This document shows, one piece after another, positions 55,210 to 63,880 of a stretch of 64,000 nt of DNA. Where the stretch lies: contig NZ_CP102280.1 of the NCBI RefSeq assembly GCF_025150085.1, positions 1,685,001-1,749,000 on the forward strand, given 5' to 3'. The stretch comes from Dorea longicatena (GTDB taxonomy: Bacteria > Bacillota > Clostridia > Lachnospirales > Lachnospiraceae). The notes under the pieces are model-generated. The model was not told where the DNA came from and searched no databases. It saw only the letters and a list, made by a program, of their open reading frames with translations. Each line of letters begins with the position of its first letter. Position 1 is the first letter of the stretch. The translations under genes and the position numbers were made by a program.

Positions 55210-55962
55210 TTATCTTTTCTTTCTTTTCTTCACCTTTTTTTCTTCGGTCTGTATCGGAATAGACGTAAGAACATTTAATCCAAGATATCTTTCAATATCG
55301 GCCGGTGTCTTCAATGTATCGTCCGACAAGTATACGAACAGAACAATACCCACAGAAGCCAGTATTCCAAGTAATCCACCTATCAACATATTTTTCTTTG
55401 TACTTGGAGACGATGGATACATTGGAAGATTTGCTTCCTCTACTGTATTGACCGAATCTACATTCATAATCTGTTTAATCTGGACACTTACCGCATTTCT
55501 CACTGCATCTGCGATCTGTTTTGCCTGTTTTGGACTTGTACTCTGTACATAAATACTCATAATACGTGTCTCTGTAGGAGTCTCTGTTGTAATCATTTCT
55601 TCCAGATCTTCCGGTTCCATATCAAGATTCAATTCCGAAATTACTTTTTCAAGCACAGGTCTGCTCTTTACCATCTCCATATAATCCTTTGTCAACATAG
55701 ATCCTGATTGAAGTTCTGTATAAGTTGCACTGGACGAATTCTCCCCATTTTTTGTCATTACATATAACTTTGTTACGGATGTATATACCGGTGTCATAAA
55801 TAATTTTGTAGCCAAAAATGCTACCAGTGCCGTTAAAATTGCTGAAAGCACTATGATGTGAATTTTAGAACACAAAACGTGAATAAGTTCTGCTATATTT
55901 ACACTTATTTCTTCCTCATCCGCTTCCTGGTTCAGTACAATAATATTATTATCTTGACTCAT
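55210..55962 (-). CDS. Wzz/CapA-like chain-length determinant and kinase activator
   Basis: 250 aa. Helix 1 (IIVLSAILTALVAFLATKLF, about residues 33-53) and helix 2 (MLIGGLLGILASVGIVLFVY, about 190-210) flank an extracytoplasmic domain with the Wzz-family YPSSPSTKK proline-rich segment before helix 2. The C-terminal tail (VLTSIPIQTEEKKVKKRKKR) is the cytoplasmic part that activates CpsD kinases in Gram-positives. Confidence 0.93.
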   Translation of the reverse strand: MSQDNNIIVLNQEADEEEISVNIAELIHVLCSKIHIIVLSAILTALVAFLATKLFMTPVYTSVTKLYVMTKNGENSSSATYTELQSGSMLTKDYMEMVKSRPVLEKVISELNLDMEPEDLEEMITTETPTETRIMSIYVQSTSPKQAKQIADAVRNAVSVQIKQIMNVDSVNTVEEANLPMYPSSPSTKKNMLIGGLLGILASVGIVLFVYLSDDTLKTPADIERYLGLNVLTSIPIQTEEKKVKKRKKR

Positions 55963-56057
55963 GTTGTTTTATTTCCGTATAATTCTACGAAATATCCTCC
56001 TTCTATTTTCCCTTCAAATCTGTTACCTAATTATCTCTTTTTCAAATTCTCTTTAAT

Positions 56058-56396
56058 CTATCTTCCAAGCTCTGCCTCGAACACATTACCATATTCTGAA
56101 TTTGCTGTATCTATCTTCTTATGTGTCAGTCCTTTATCTGCCCCTGTCGCCTTTAATCTCGATGCCATAACTGATTTTCTTAAATCTGCATCAATCAGCA
56201 GCACCCTTTTCTTTAACTCAACCAGCGAAGTAGCCAGCCGGATAGAGATCTTTGTCTTTCCTTCTCCCATTACGCAGCTTGTAACCGTAATTACTTTTTT
56301 ATCATTTCCACAGAACAATATATTGGTTCTCAGTGTTTTCATCTCTTCTGTCATTGCATAGCTCATTGGTTCCAATTGTACTGTTGTTTTTCTCAT
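56058..56396 (-). pseudogene. Truncated second CpsD-like tyrosine kinase
   Basis: 112 aa, half the size of a BY-kinase. It keeps Walker A (SCVMGEGKTKISIRLATSL) and Walker A' (VLLIDADLRKSVMASRLK) but ends soon after KGLTHKKIDTANSEYG. There is no Walker B and no tyrosine cluster. Its start overlaps the cpsB stop by 4 bp (ATGA), so it is still translated in step with the phosphatase. It may be a decayed paralogue of the 54483-55184 kinase or a truncated regulator. Confidence 0.75.
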
Positions 56397-57130
56397 ATCT
56401 GGTCATCTTCTCCTTCTATGTTCAATATTTTTTCAGGATTTTTTACAAAAATTCTTCTTGCCGTATCCCAGCCCCATTTCTTCTCTACATAGACCGCACA
56501 CTCTTTCAGTCTGGATGGCCGTTCCGTCAGATCATGCGCATCCGATCCGATAAAATGGACCTGTTCTCTTTTCATCAGATATTTGCAGAATTTATGACAC
56601 TTTCTTCCATCCATACCAAGCATTGAATCTGCATTAATCTGAATAAGTGCTCCCAGTCCTATCAGATCCGCAACTACACCCGGATCTTCTACAATAGAAG
56701 GATACCTTTCTATATGAGCAATAATTGGAATAAATCCTCCTACGACCACCTCATACACAACACTTCGGATCTTCAAATAACTATCCATCGAAGAAAATTC
56801 AACCAGAACATACTGGCTTCCTGCCATTGTCGGCCGGCGATGTGCCTGCAGATTACCTACCATATTATCATCTCTGTGATATTCGCATCCGAGTTTCACC
56901 ATCATGCCGTATTTTCCTATTGTCCTGGCATAATTCTTTACTTCCAGATAACTGCTTTGTATTGATCGGATGGATGGTTCAAACATTCCAACTCTGTAGT
57001 GTGGTGTAGCAATTATCCTTCGTACTCCTTCATCATACATCTTGTCCAACATATCCTTAGTCACCGTCATGTCTGGCGCCCCATCATCTACTCCAGGCAG
57101 GATATGGCAATGAATATCTGTTAATATCAT
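56393..57130 (-). CDS. CpsB/CapC-type PHP protein-tyrosine phosphatase
   Basis: 245 aa. The N-terminal metal site is TDIHCHILPGVDDGAPD, with further ligands in IIATPHYRVGMF, IAHIERYPSI and FIGSDAHDLTERPSRLK. It dephosphorylates the CpsD tyrosine cluster. Full length and apparently intact; a fragment of a related protein lies in the debris at 32299-32862. Confidence 0.95.
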   Translation of the reverse strand: MILTDIHCHILPGVDDGAPDMTVTKDMLDKMYDEGVRRIIATPHYRVGMFEPSIRSIQSSYLEVKNYARTIGKYGMMVKLGCEYHRDDNMVGNLQAHRRPTMAGSQYVLVEFSSMDSYLKIRSVVYEVVVGGFIPIIAHIERYPSIVEDPGVVADLIGLGALIQINADSMLGMDGRKCHKFCKYLMKREQVHFIGSDAHDLTERPSRLKECAVYVEKKWGWDTARRIFVKNPEKILNIEGEDDQI

Positions 57131-57139
57131 ACGTATACC

Positions 57140-57745
57140 TCACAAAATAATCTTCCAGACGCCAAAAACTCTTTCCTGCAAGACAACATCCATCGCTTCC
57201 TGATATTGCGTTGCACTACATACATATACATCCGGCGTTCCAATTCCACATTCGTTCCAATGACCTATTGCTGCATCAAGCAGAGCAGTCCAATTTTCCA
57301 GGTTATTATCTTCCTGCATACTTACGCTATATGCGTAATTCCATCCATTCACAACCAGATCATCAAATTCTTCCCTTGATATATCCTCCGGACGTTCTCC
57401 CGGTGCAATTCCATCTTTTAATATGAATGTTCCTCTGCTTTCTAATCCGGCTACTCCGGGATATACGGTAGTATAAAGACTTTTATCGATTCCATCTACC
57501 GTAATCAGGATATCCTGATTACCATTCGCCTTTGCTTTCAGCTCTTTTTGCTTTTCCTTATCCTGGTTCTCCAGTTCTTCCATCTCTATATACTCCAGAC
57601 TTTGTGTCTTCTTTTCATCCTCAGCAGCTACCTGTTGAACCTTACGCTGTTCTGCCTTATTATCCAGAATCAGGAAAGCCAACACAACTATACCGGCTAT
57701 GGTAATGATACCTGCTAATATCTTCATGATTCTTTTTTTATCCAC
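57140..57745 (-). CDS. Membrane-anchored polysaccharide-deacetylase-like protein, possibly C-terminally truncated
   Basis: About 201 aa from a GTG at 57745 (AGGAG upstream); an upstream ATG at 57808 would overlap the preceding gene. An N-terminal membrane helix (ILAGIITIAGIVVLAFLIL) is followed by a charged coiled region (residues about 45-75) and a domain with ESRGTFILKDGIAPGERPED and EFDDLVVNGWNYAYSV. This resembles the second half of NodB-like deacetylase folds. Catalytic His/Asp motifs are not evident, and the protein ends abruptly at FGVWKIIL. Assignment is tentative. Confidence 0.55.
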   Translation of the reverse strand: MDKKRIMKILAGIITIAGIVVLAFLILDNKAEQRKVQQVAAEDEKKTQSLEYIEMEELENQDKEKQKELKAKANGNQDILITVDGIDKSLYTTVYPGVAGLESRGTFILKDGIAPGERPEDISREEFDDLVVNGWNYAYSVSMQEDNNLENWTALLDAAIGHWNECGIGTPDVYVCSATQYQEAMDVVLQERVFGVWKIIL

Positions 57746-57780
57746 TGCTTCTTTTTCTCCTTCGTATGTATATATCCACA

Positions 57781-58368
57781 CTACATCTGCTTTTTCTTTA
57801 TAATACACGGATTACCGATTACTAGACTGTTATCCGGGACATCCTGCATCACAACTGTTCCGGCACTAATCTGCACATTATTTCCTATGGTGATATCTCC
57901 AGCTACCACTGCATTGGTGTATATCGATACATTATTACCTATTGTCGGTGCTTTGGGACTTTTCGGATTCCTTCCAATCGTTACTCCCTGCCACACAGAC
58001 AGATTCTCACCAATCCGATTCGCACTGATTACCGTCCCATGCCCATGGAAACACACGAATCCTCCACCAACATCACATCTTCCAATCTCCATATCCTTTT
58101 TTACAGGGAAGAGGACTCTTAAGATAACCGCACTTAGCATATGCCCTTTCTTCAACCGGAACTCCAGAACATTCCGAAAGCATTTATCGAATACGATTAC
58201 TTCTGAAAATGTCAGATACTCTTTGTCATGCTTCTTACCTCCATATGCAAAACGGTTAAGATCCTGGAAAATCTCATCTATCTTAGTCCTGCGTGCCAAT
58301 ATATATGCTATCAGCGTTCTTGGAAGACTCAGTATCAATAATAATTTCTTCATATGTTTATTACCCAT
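57781..58368 (-). CDS. Serine acetyltransferase-like hexapeptide O-acetyltransferase
   Basis: 195 aa. A helical N-terminus is followed by the beta-helix with CFHGHGTVISANRIGENLSV, WQGVTIGRNPKSPKAPTIGN and VVAGDITIGNNVQISAG. The SAT-type His appears in FHGHG. It is distinct from the copy at 47859-48437. Probably O-acetylates the polymer. The product starts MGNKHMKKL, with a second ATG five codons in. Confidence 0.85.
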   Translation of the reverse strand: MGNKHMKKLLLILSLPRTLIAYILARRTKIDEIFQDLNRFAYGGKKHDKEYLTFSEVIVFDKCFRNVLEFRLKKGHMLSAVILRVLFPVKKDMEIGRCDVGGGFVCFHGHGTVISANRIGENLSVWQGVTIGRNPKSPKAPTIGNNVSIYTNAVVAGDITIGNNVQISAGTVVMQDVPDNSLVIGNPCIIKKKQM

Positions 58369-58447
58369 TTTTTATCTTAAATATTACTGCGAGTGCTGTC
58401 ACTTGTCTGTGCCTTATCAAAAAATTAACCATTCTTTTTGTCTTCTG

Positions 58448-59389
58448 CTATTTCCTGTCATCGTATTCTTCCAGAATCTTCTGGACCAAGGGGTCATCAC
58501 ATATACCTTTTATATTCTTCCCGGCCGATTTCTTATCCGGATTCGCATTCACTTCCTGGGCAATGCAACGTCTGACTCTTCCTAAAAAGGCCTTATAAAG
58601 CCGCCCGGCATATTCATCCTTTTTAAATATCTGATTTAACTCCTGAACTTCTTTTTTTAGCAGAACTTTTTCCATTTGAAAACGGTCTGCTTTATAACTT
58701 TTCGTTAATGAAGCCCCATTATCGCAATAATGATAATTTGCTGTGCCTTCTATTACAATATGCTTTGCTTTAACGAGATACTGCATATGAAATATAATGT
58801 CCTCTGATATATATTCCCTTTCCGACGGAAACAGAATCCCATTGTCTCTGATTATATCCAAAGAATATAATCCTTTCCACACAGACATACCAATCTCCAC
58901 GTCTCCTGCCTGCTCTGGAAGTGAACCTATCATACCTAACAGGACCTTCTTCGTCTCATCACCACAATACGACTGTTTCAGATATGTCTCTCTGGCTAAC
59001 TCATCCTTTCCCTCTGAAGACGTATCATAGTATCTGCAGAAACAAGTATCTGCTCCTTCTTCTGTCAATCTATGATATAACCGTTCAATCATCCTGACAT
59101 CTGTATAATCGTCAGAATCAATAAACATGACGTATTCACCTTCAGCAATCTCTAATCCTGAATTTCTTGCCCTCCCAAGACCTGCATTTTTCTTGTGGAT
59201 AACCTTAATCCTTGGTTCTTCCGCAGCATACCTGTCACATTTTTTCCCACAATCATCCGGAGAGCCATCATCCACCATGATAATCTCGATATTCTTATAG
59301 GTCTGGTGCAATAAAGACTCCATGCAGCGTTCCAGATATCTGCTTACATTATATATCGGAACAATTACACTTATTAAACTCTTCTCCAT
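58448..59389 (-). CDS. Family 2 glycosyltransferase
   Basis: 313 aa. IVPIYNVSRYLERCMESLL, IIMVDDGSPDDCGKKCDRYA and MFIDSDDYTDVRM are the GT2 motifs. The C-terminal region has SEDIIFHMQYLVKAKHI. It follows the GT4 pair in transcription order. Sugar specificity is unknown. Confidence 0.93.
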   Translation of the reverse strand: MEKSLISVIVPIYNVSRYLERCMESLLHQTYKNIEIIMVDDGSPDDCGKKCDRYAAEEPRIKVIHKKNAGLGRARNSGLEIAEGEYVMFIDSDDYTDVRMIERLYHRLTEEGADTCFCRYYDTSSEGKDELARETYLKQSYCGDETKKVLLGMIGSLPEQAGDVEIGMSVWKGLYSLDIIRDNGILFPSEREYISEDIIFHMQYLVKAKHIVIEGTANYHYCDNGASLTKSYKADRFQMEKVLLKKEVQELNQIFKKDEYAGRLYKAFLGRVRRCIAQEVNANPDKKSAGKNIKGICDDPLVQKILEEYDDRK

Positions 59390-59406
59390 CTACTTCTCCC
59401 TAAACT

Positions 59407-60432
59407 CTACATATCCTTTAATATACCGCCTATGGTCTTACCCATCGCATAATATGTATAATTCTTTTCAAATTCTTTTTGTCCATTTGCACTCAATCTA
59501 TCATGCAGCTTATCATCATCAAAAATGATATCCAGTGCCTTCAACAGACTTTCCTTCGTCTTATCAATCACCAGTCCATTATAATGATCTGTTACATAGT
59601 CATCCGTCACACCATGCGAACGGGTAATGATCACCGGTACTCCCATGTTCATTGCATGCAATAGAACCAACTGACCGGAAGCAATTGTATCATCAGCCAG
59701 TGTAATCACAATCGCCCGTGCATTCCTCATATACCGAAGCATATCGTCGCCAAATACATTATCCAAAATCTGTATATTATCTCCAGACCTTGTCTTTAGC
59801 GTATCACAGGCAATCACCAACTGATATGATGTATTCTGAATGCAATCTATCAAAAAACCATAATCCCTGTTGCTTCTTCCTGTAGAAAATATATAATTCT
59901 TTTCCCTTAATTGTTCATCGTCATATATCTCCGGTTCATATGCAATCGCACCACATCTTGCGAAATCAAACAAATCATCTTCAACTCCAAAGATTTCCTG
60001 ATACATAGGTTTTTCACTCTGTGTAGTCAGTATAATCTTATCTACATATCTGGAAGTAACTGCATATCTTACGAATCTATAAAAAAGCTTTCCGGCAAGT
60101 CCTCTCTTTTCCTTATATATGAAAGTCATGATTACAAGTTTGTATCTCTTTTTCATATGAAACATACGCTGAAAGAATGCAATTGCAATTCCATAAAACT
60201 GCTGCCAGCACAATACCGTCTTCCCTTCGTACTTTTTGCCTGACAGAACCGTCTGAAGTGCAACCGTAAAAAATCTGACATATCTTCGCCAGCCATATAT
60301 CTTGTTATTCTCATGCAGAGCAACCTGCCATTCTTCTCCGGTTACTTCTCTGACACCTTTTATGAATCCATCTGCTTCCTCATAATCACTGTCTATAATC
60401 AAAACATTCTCTGACTTTGAACATTGTTTCAT
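59407..60432 (-). CDS. GT-B (family 4-like) glycosyltransferase
   Basis: 341 aa. The N-terminal acceptor domain is divergent. The C-terminal domain has YIFSTGRSNRDYGFLIDCI and ASGQLVLLHAMNMGVPVIIT, with the Gly-rich and Glu/Asp donor region replaced by SGQ...HAM. That makes it a divergent GT4. It shares a 1-bp stop/start overlap with the next upstream GT4 gene. Confidence 0.82.
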   Translation of the reverse strand: MKQCSKSENVLIIDSDYEEADGFIKGVREVTGEEWQVALHENNKIYGWRRYVRFFTVALQTVLSGKKYEGKTVLCWQQFYGIAIAFFQRMFHMKKRYKLVIMTFIYKEKRGLAGKLFYRFVRYAVTSRYVDKIILTTQSEKPMYQEIFGVEDDLFDFARCGAIAYEPEIYDDEQLREKNYIFSTGRSNRDYGFLIDCIQNTSYQLVIACDTLKTRSGDNIQILDNVFGDDMLRYMRNARAIVITLADDTIASGQLVLLHAMNMGVPVIITRSHGVTDDYVTDHYNGLVIDKTKESLLKALDIIFDDDKLHDRLSANGQKEFEKNYTYYAMGKTIGGILKDM

Positions 60433-61526
60433 TATATCTGACTCCCTAATGTCTTATAATAATCCTCCAGAATTCCATGTGCATTCTGAATATTATAATT
60501 ACTTCCCTGCACACTCCGGCTTTTCTCTGACCGTTTATTGCTTCCGTATTCTTGCCATATTCTCTGTGCCCAGGATTTCGCATCTGTCTTTAATGAAAGG
60601 AATTCACAATTCCCCGAGAAATCCACTTCTTGTGGGACACGGTCTGAAAACACACAGGTTAATCCAGAGAACTGTGCTTCTATCCCCGTCACAGGGATTC
60701 CCTCAAAGAAAGATGGCATCACGAACACATCCATCGCCTGATAGAGTTCATTCACGTCATTACGATTGCCAAGGAAGATCACTACATCCTCTAATCCCAA
60801 CTTCTGTACTTTATTCCGAAGTTCCTGTTCCTTTTCTCCGATACCTACGAGTAATAATCTGGCACCCAAATATATTGTATATAACTGTGCAAAAATTTCA
60901 AGTAGAAATTCATGATTCTTCTGATAAGAAAGGCGTCCCACATGACCTACTACGAATTCATCAGTAAAGTGCAGCTCTTTTCTTACCCTCTTCCGGACCT
61001 CTTCCTTATATATAAACCGTTCCGTCTCTATTGCATTTGGAATAACTTTGAAATCACGATTGCCAAACAGGAACTTCCCGGCTTCTTCCCCGCATGCACA
61101 ATACTCATTCGCTACTTTGGTAATCCGTGTCCGGAATAACTGCTTTAACGGATATTTCAGATCCCGGTCTATGGATGTATTATGACTGTGTGCAATTCTC
61201 ACCGGTACATTCGCTCTCTTAGCCGCCAGGAGTGGCAGATAGCTCATGGAATCTATATGCGAGTGCATAATCTGGTACTCCAGATGTTCTTCAAAAAACT
61301 TATCCATCCATCTAAAATACTGTATGTAATTCTGTGGATAAAGCCTTGGTGCATAATACATCCTGCCTCCAAGAGACAGAATCTCATCGTCGTAATCACT
61401 CTTATATGGACGATGGGTCAGAAAATCAAATTGTATCTTCGTTCTATCTATATTCCTATAATAATTCATAAGCATCGTCTCTAAGCCGGCACGATGCATA
61501 TCGTTTACTACTTGTAGTATTCTCAT
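60432..61526 (-). CDS. Family 4 glycosyltransferase (capsule type, CapH/EpsF-like)
   Basis: 364 aa. The start ILQVVNDMHRAGLETMLMNYYR, VVGHVGRLSYQKNHEFLLEI and MPSFFEGIPVTGIEAQFSG (EX7E motif) are diagnostic of the EpsF-like GT4 group. ATG follows a purine-rich site. It is the first intact gene of the locus after the truncated capF. Confidence 0.93.
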   Translation of the reverse strand: MRILQVVNDMHRAGLETMLMNYYRNIDRTKIQFDFLTHRPYKSDYDDEILSLGGRMYYAPRLYPQNYIQYFRWMDKFFEEHLEYQIMHSHIDSMSYLPLLAAKRANVPVRIAHSHNTSIDRDLKYPLKQLFRTRITKVANEYCACGEEAGKFLFGNRDFKVIPNAIETERFIYKEEVRKRVRKELHFTDEFVVGHVGRLSYQKNHEFLLEIFAQLYTIYLGARLLLVGIGEKEQELRNKVQKLGLEDVVIFLGNRNDVNELYQAMDVFVMPSFFEGIPVTGIEAQFSGLTCVFSDRVPQEVDFSGNCEFLSLKTDAKSWAQRIWQEYGSNKRSEKSRSVQGSNYNIQNAHGILEDYYKTLGSQI

Positions 61527-61559
61527 TATAAAAACTATTTGCTCCTCTCCTTCTACCCT

Positions 61560-62231
61560 CTATACCGGCTCAAAAAATGTATCCGGCTGTTCTGGATTAA
61601 ATACTTCATTGCAGGTCATCACAGTAACAAGATTTTCCGTATCACTCAGATTAATAATATTATGCGTCCAGCCAGGAATCATATGAATTGCTTCAATCTT
61701 CCCTCCAGACACTTCAAATTCAACCATTTTTCCTGTATTAATATTACGTTCCTGGATCAATCCGTGTCCTGCAACTACAATGAATAATTCCCACTTGGAA
61801 TTATGCCAGTGCTGTCCCTTGGTAATGCCCGGCTTGCTGATATTAATAGAAACCTGCCCACAGTCTTCTGTATGTACCAGCTCTGTAAATGAACCTCTAT
61901 CATCTACATTCATCTTCAGCGCGTACTTAAATTTGTCCGTTGGAAGATTTGTCAGATACAGACTGTACAGTTTCTTAGCAAAAGAACCTTCCTGCATCTT
62001 CGGCATTGTCAGTGTTACCGGCTGTTCTTTAAACTGCTGTAATAAATCAACAATCTCTCCCAATGTCACTTTATGTGTAACCGGCACATAACAATAACGT
62101 CCAGCCTCATCTGCTACTGTCTCCACTCCGTCAAATTCACAATGCTGTTCTTTTCCTTCCAGAAGATCGAACATTCCTTCCACAAGATCATCAATATATA
62201 ATAATTCCAGCTCTGTTGATGGATCATTCAC
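61560..62231 (-). pseudogene. capF: CapF remnant (C-terminal cupin domain plus part of the reductase domain)
   Basis: 223 codons remain of a normally ~370-aa bifunctional enzyme. The C-terminal cupin is complete (GQHWHNSKWELFIVVAGHGL, IHMIPGWTHNIINLSDTENL). Before it comes only the last third of the SDR-type reductase (ELELLYIDDLVEGMFDLLEG). The N-terminal NAD-binding region is missing, replaced by an unrelated AAA-like fragment. CapF acts in UDP-N-acetyl-L-fucosamine synthesis, so that pathway step is probably lost here. Confidence 0.82.
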
Positions 62232-62709
62232 AGTAAAGTCTGTACATCAATCATGGATGCCGTACCATTCTTCAATCTCTTGAAAATCTCTTTCTGGGCG
62301 TCCGTTACTTTTTCGCTGTTTTCCAGCCAGGCATGTGCGTCACAGAACTGTGCGATTGTAAATTTCAGCAGTTCGAAAGCATTCTCAAATGTGCGTCCGT
62401 CAACATCTTTGAATGACAGGAAGATAACAGGGCACTGGTTCATCCATTTTTCACACAGCATCTTATTATTTTTTGCGACCTTCAGCCCGTCAAACATTAT
62501 CATGCTATCTTTTTCAATATCAAAAAAGATGCCAGCATACTCATAGCCATCGTTTTTCCAAATCTTCTTGGTCTGGTTATCAGCGTTACTTTTGTTGCTT
62601 CGTTTTTCAGAATATCTGTGATCAATCCTGATTTATCAATGTAGTAATAGCCTTTTTCCCGTATTTCTTCAAAATCCGATATTCCCACCGGTATCATCAG
62701 ATTCTTCAC
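62228..62709 (-). pseudogene. AAA-ATPase-like (DUF1703-type) N-terminal remnant, frameshifted
   Basis: From GTG 62709 (AAGGAG upstream) the frame reads LMIPVGISDFEEIREKGYYY and ITRPRRFGKTMAMSML, the Walker A of the AAA-ATPase-like family (PF09820). It then terminates near 62500. The next frame continues IMFDGLKVAKNNKMLCEKWM and ends at 62228. The shift lies in a six-T run where one more T would restore the frame. The C-terminal half is missing and the sequence abuts the capF remnant. Confidence 0.78.
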
Positions 62710-62789
62710 ACCGACACCTCTCCTTTCTTTGCAAATACACGATCCTGTGTTATTCTATAAATGCTTCTATCGTCTGTTGGTTTGCCACC

Positions 62790-63665
62790 CTACTCTTCCA
62801 TCTCTTCTTCATAATACTTGATCAGTGCCTGTGTTCCGAGATTGCCGTATCCTTCTGCCTGCAGCATCTCATAATTAGCCAGTACCTGGCTTAATACATC
62901 CAGACTTATGTTGCTCATATTTGCTTCAGTCAGCGCAAGCTTCATATCTTTGATGAAATGCTTCATGAAGAATCCCGGTGCATAATCTCCTGCCAGGATC
63001 TTTGGTCCGAATGTGTCCAGCTGTTTACTTCCAGCTGCCCCGGTCGATACGGAGTTAAGTACCGTCTGCAGATCCAGCCCTTTCGCCTTTGCATAGGTCA
63101 GAGCTTCGCATACACCGGATAACGTTCCGGCGATCATGATCTGGTTCGCAAGCTTGGCATGCTGACCGCTTCCTGCTGCCCCCTGATAGTTAATATTCGT
63201 TCCCATTGCTTTGAATAACGGTATACATGCTTCGTAGTCTTCTCTGGAACCACCAACAAGAATGGATAAGGTTCCCGCTTTTGCCCCAGTATCTCCGCCT
63301 GTTACCGGTGCATCCAGTACATGGAAGCCTCTCTTGGTTCCCTCTTCTGCAATCTTCTGATCCAGCATCGGACTTGTGGTCGTCATATCGATCAGGTATG
63401 CACCTTCTTTTGCACTGTCCAGGATATTTCCTTTGTCGAAGTATACTTCTTCTACGTCAACAGGGAATCCTACGATCGTGATAACCGCATCGCAGTCTTT
63501 CACACAGTCTGCGATCGTCTCGTGGAAAATTGCTCCTTCACTGATCACATCTTCTACTTTGGATCTGGTTCTTGCATAAATGTGTAATTCAAATCCTGCT
63601 TTCATGAGGTTGCGGACCATGGATTTTCCCATGATGCCAACGCCGATGAATCCTATTTTTTTCAT
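62790..63665 (-). CDS. NAD(P)-dependent beta-hydroxyacid dehydrogenase (GarR/3-HIBADH-like)
   Basis: 291 aa from ATG 63665 (GGAGGA 8 bases upstream). The N-terminal Rossmann motif is KKIGFIGVGIMGKSMVRNL, followed by LDAPVTGGDTGAKAGTLSIL and GSGQHAKLANQIMIAG with the catalytic Lys. LQTVLNSVSTGAAGSKQLD follows. The family includes tartronate semialdehyde reductase and 3-hydroxyisobutyrate dehydrogenase, and the exact substrate is not certain. It is intact, flanked on both sides by fragments of the AAA-like family. Confidence 0.92.
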   Translation of the reverse strand: MKKIGFIGVGIMGKSMVRNLMKAGFELHIYARTRSKVEDVISEGAIFHETIADCVKDCDAVITIVGFPVDVEEVYFDKGNILDSAKEGAYLIDMTTTSPMLDQKIAEEGTKRGFHVLDAPVTGGDTGAKAGTLSILVGGSREDYEACIPLFKAMGTNINYQGAAGSGQHAKLANQIMIAGTLSGVCEALTYAKAKGLDLQTVLNSVSTGAAGSKQLDTFGPKILAGDYAPGFFMKHFIKDMKLALTEANMSNISLDVLSQVLANYEMLQAEGYGNLGTQALIKYYEEEMEE

Positions 63666-63688
63666 ATGATTGTTCCTCCGTGTATCTG

Positions 63689-63880
63689 TTATGATAAACT
63701 TTTCATTACGTTGCATCTTTTTTTATAAAATGCGATGCCATACCGCAGCACTTCATTAATCCCTTCGTCCTTTAATTCTTCATCATAATGACTATTTTCG
63801 ATCTGCCCAAGTGCTTTTTCACATGCTTTTTGCAAATTTTCATCTTCTGCATATTTTATCTCTATGATTTTTCTTACCAT
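63689..63880 (-). pseudogene. C-terminal remnant of an AAA-ATPase-like protein (PD-(D/E)XK nuclease-like part)
   Basis: 63 codons. IIEIKYAEDENLQKACEKAL and QIENSHYDEELKDEGINEVL, ending YGIAFYKKRC, match the C-terminus of DUF1703/PDDEXK_9 proteins, with the ExK in EIK as a nuclease-like residue pair. The N-terminal ATPase part is absent. It has no independent start, as its first ATG overlaps the 3' end of the hexapeptide transferase gene. It complements the N-terminal fragment at 62228-62709, though they need not derive from one gene. Confidence 0.72.
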
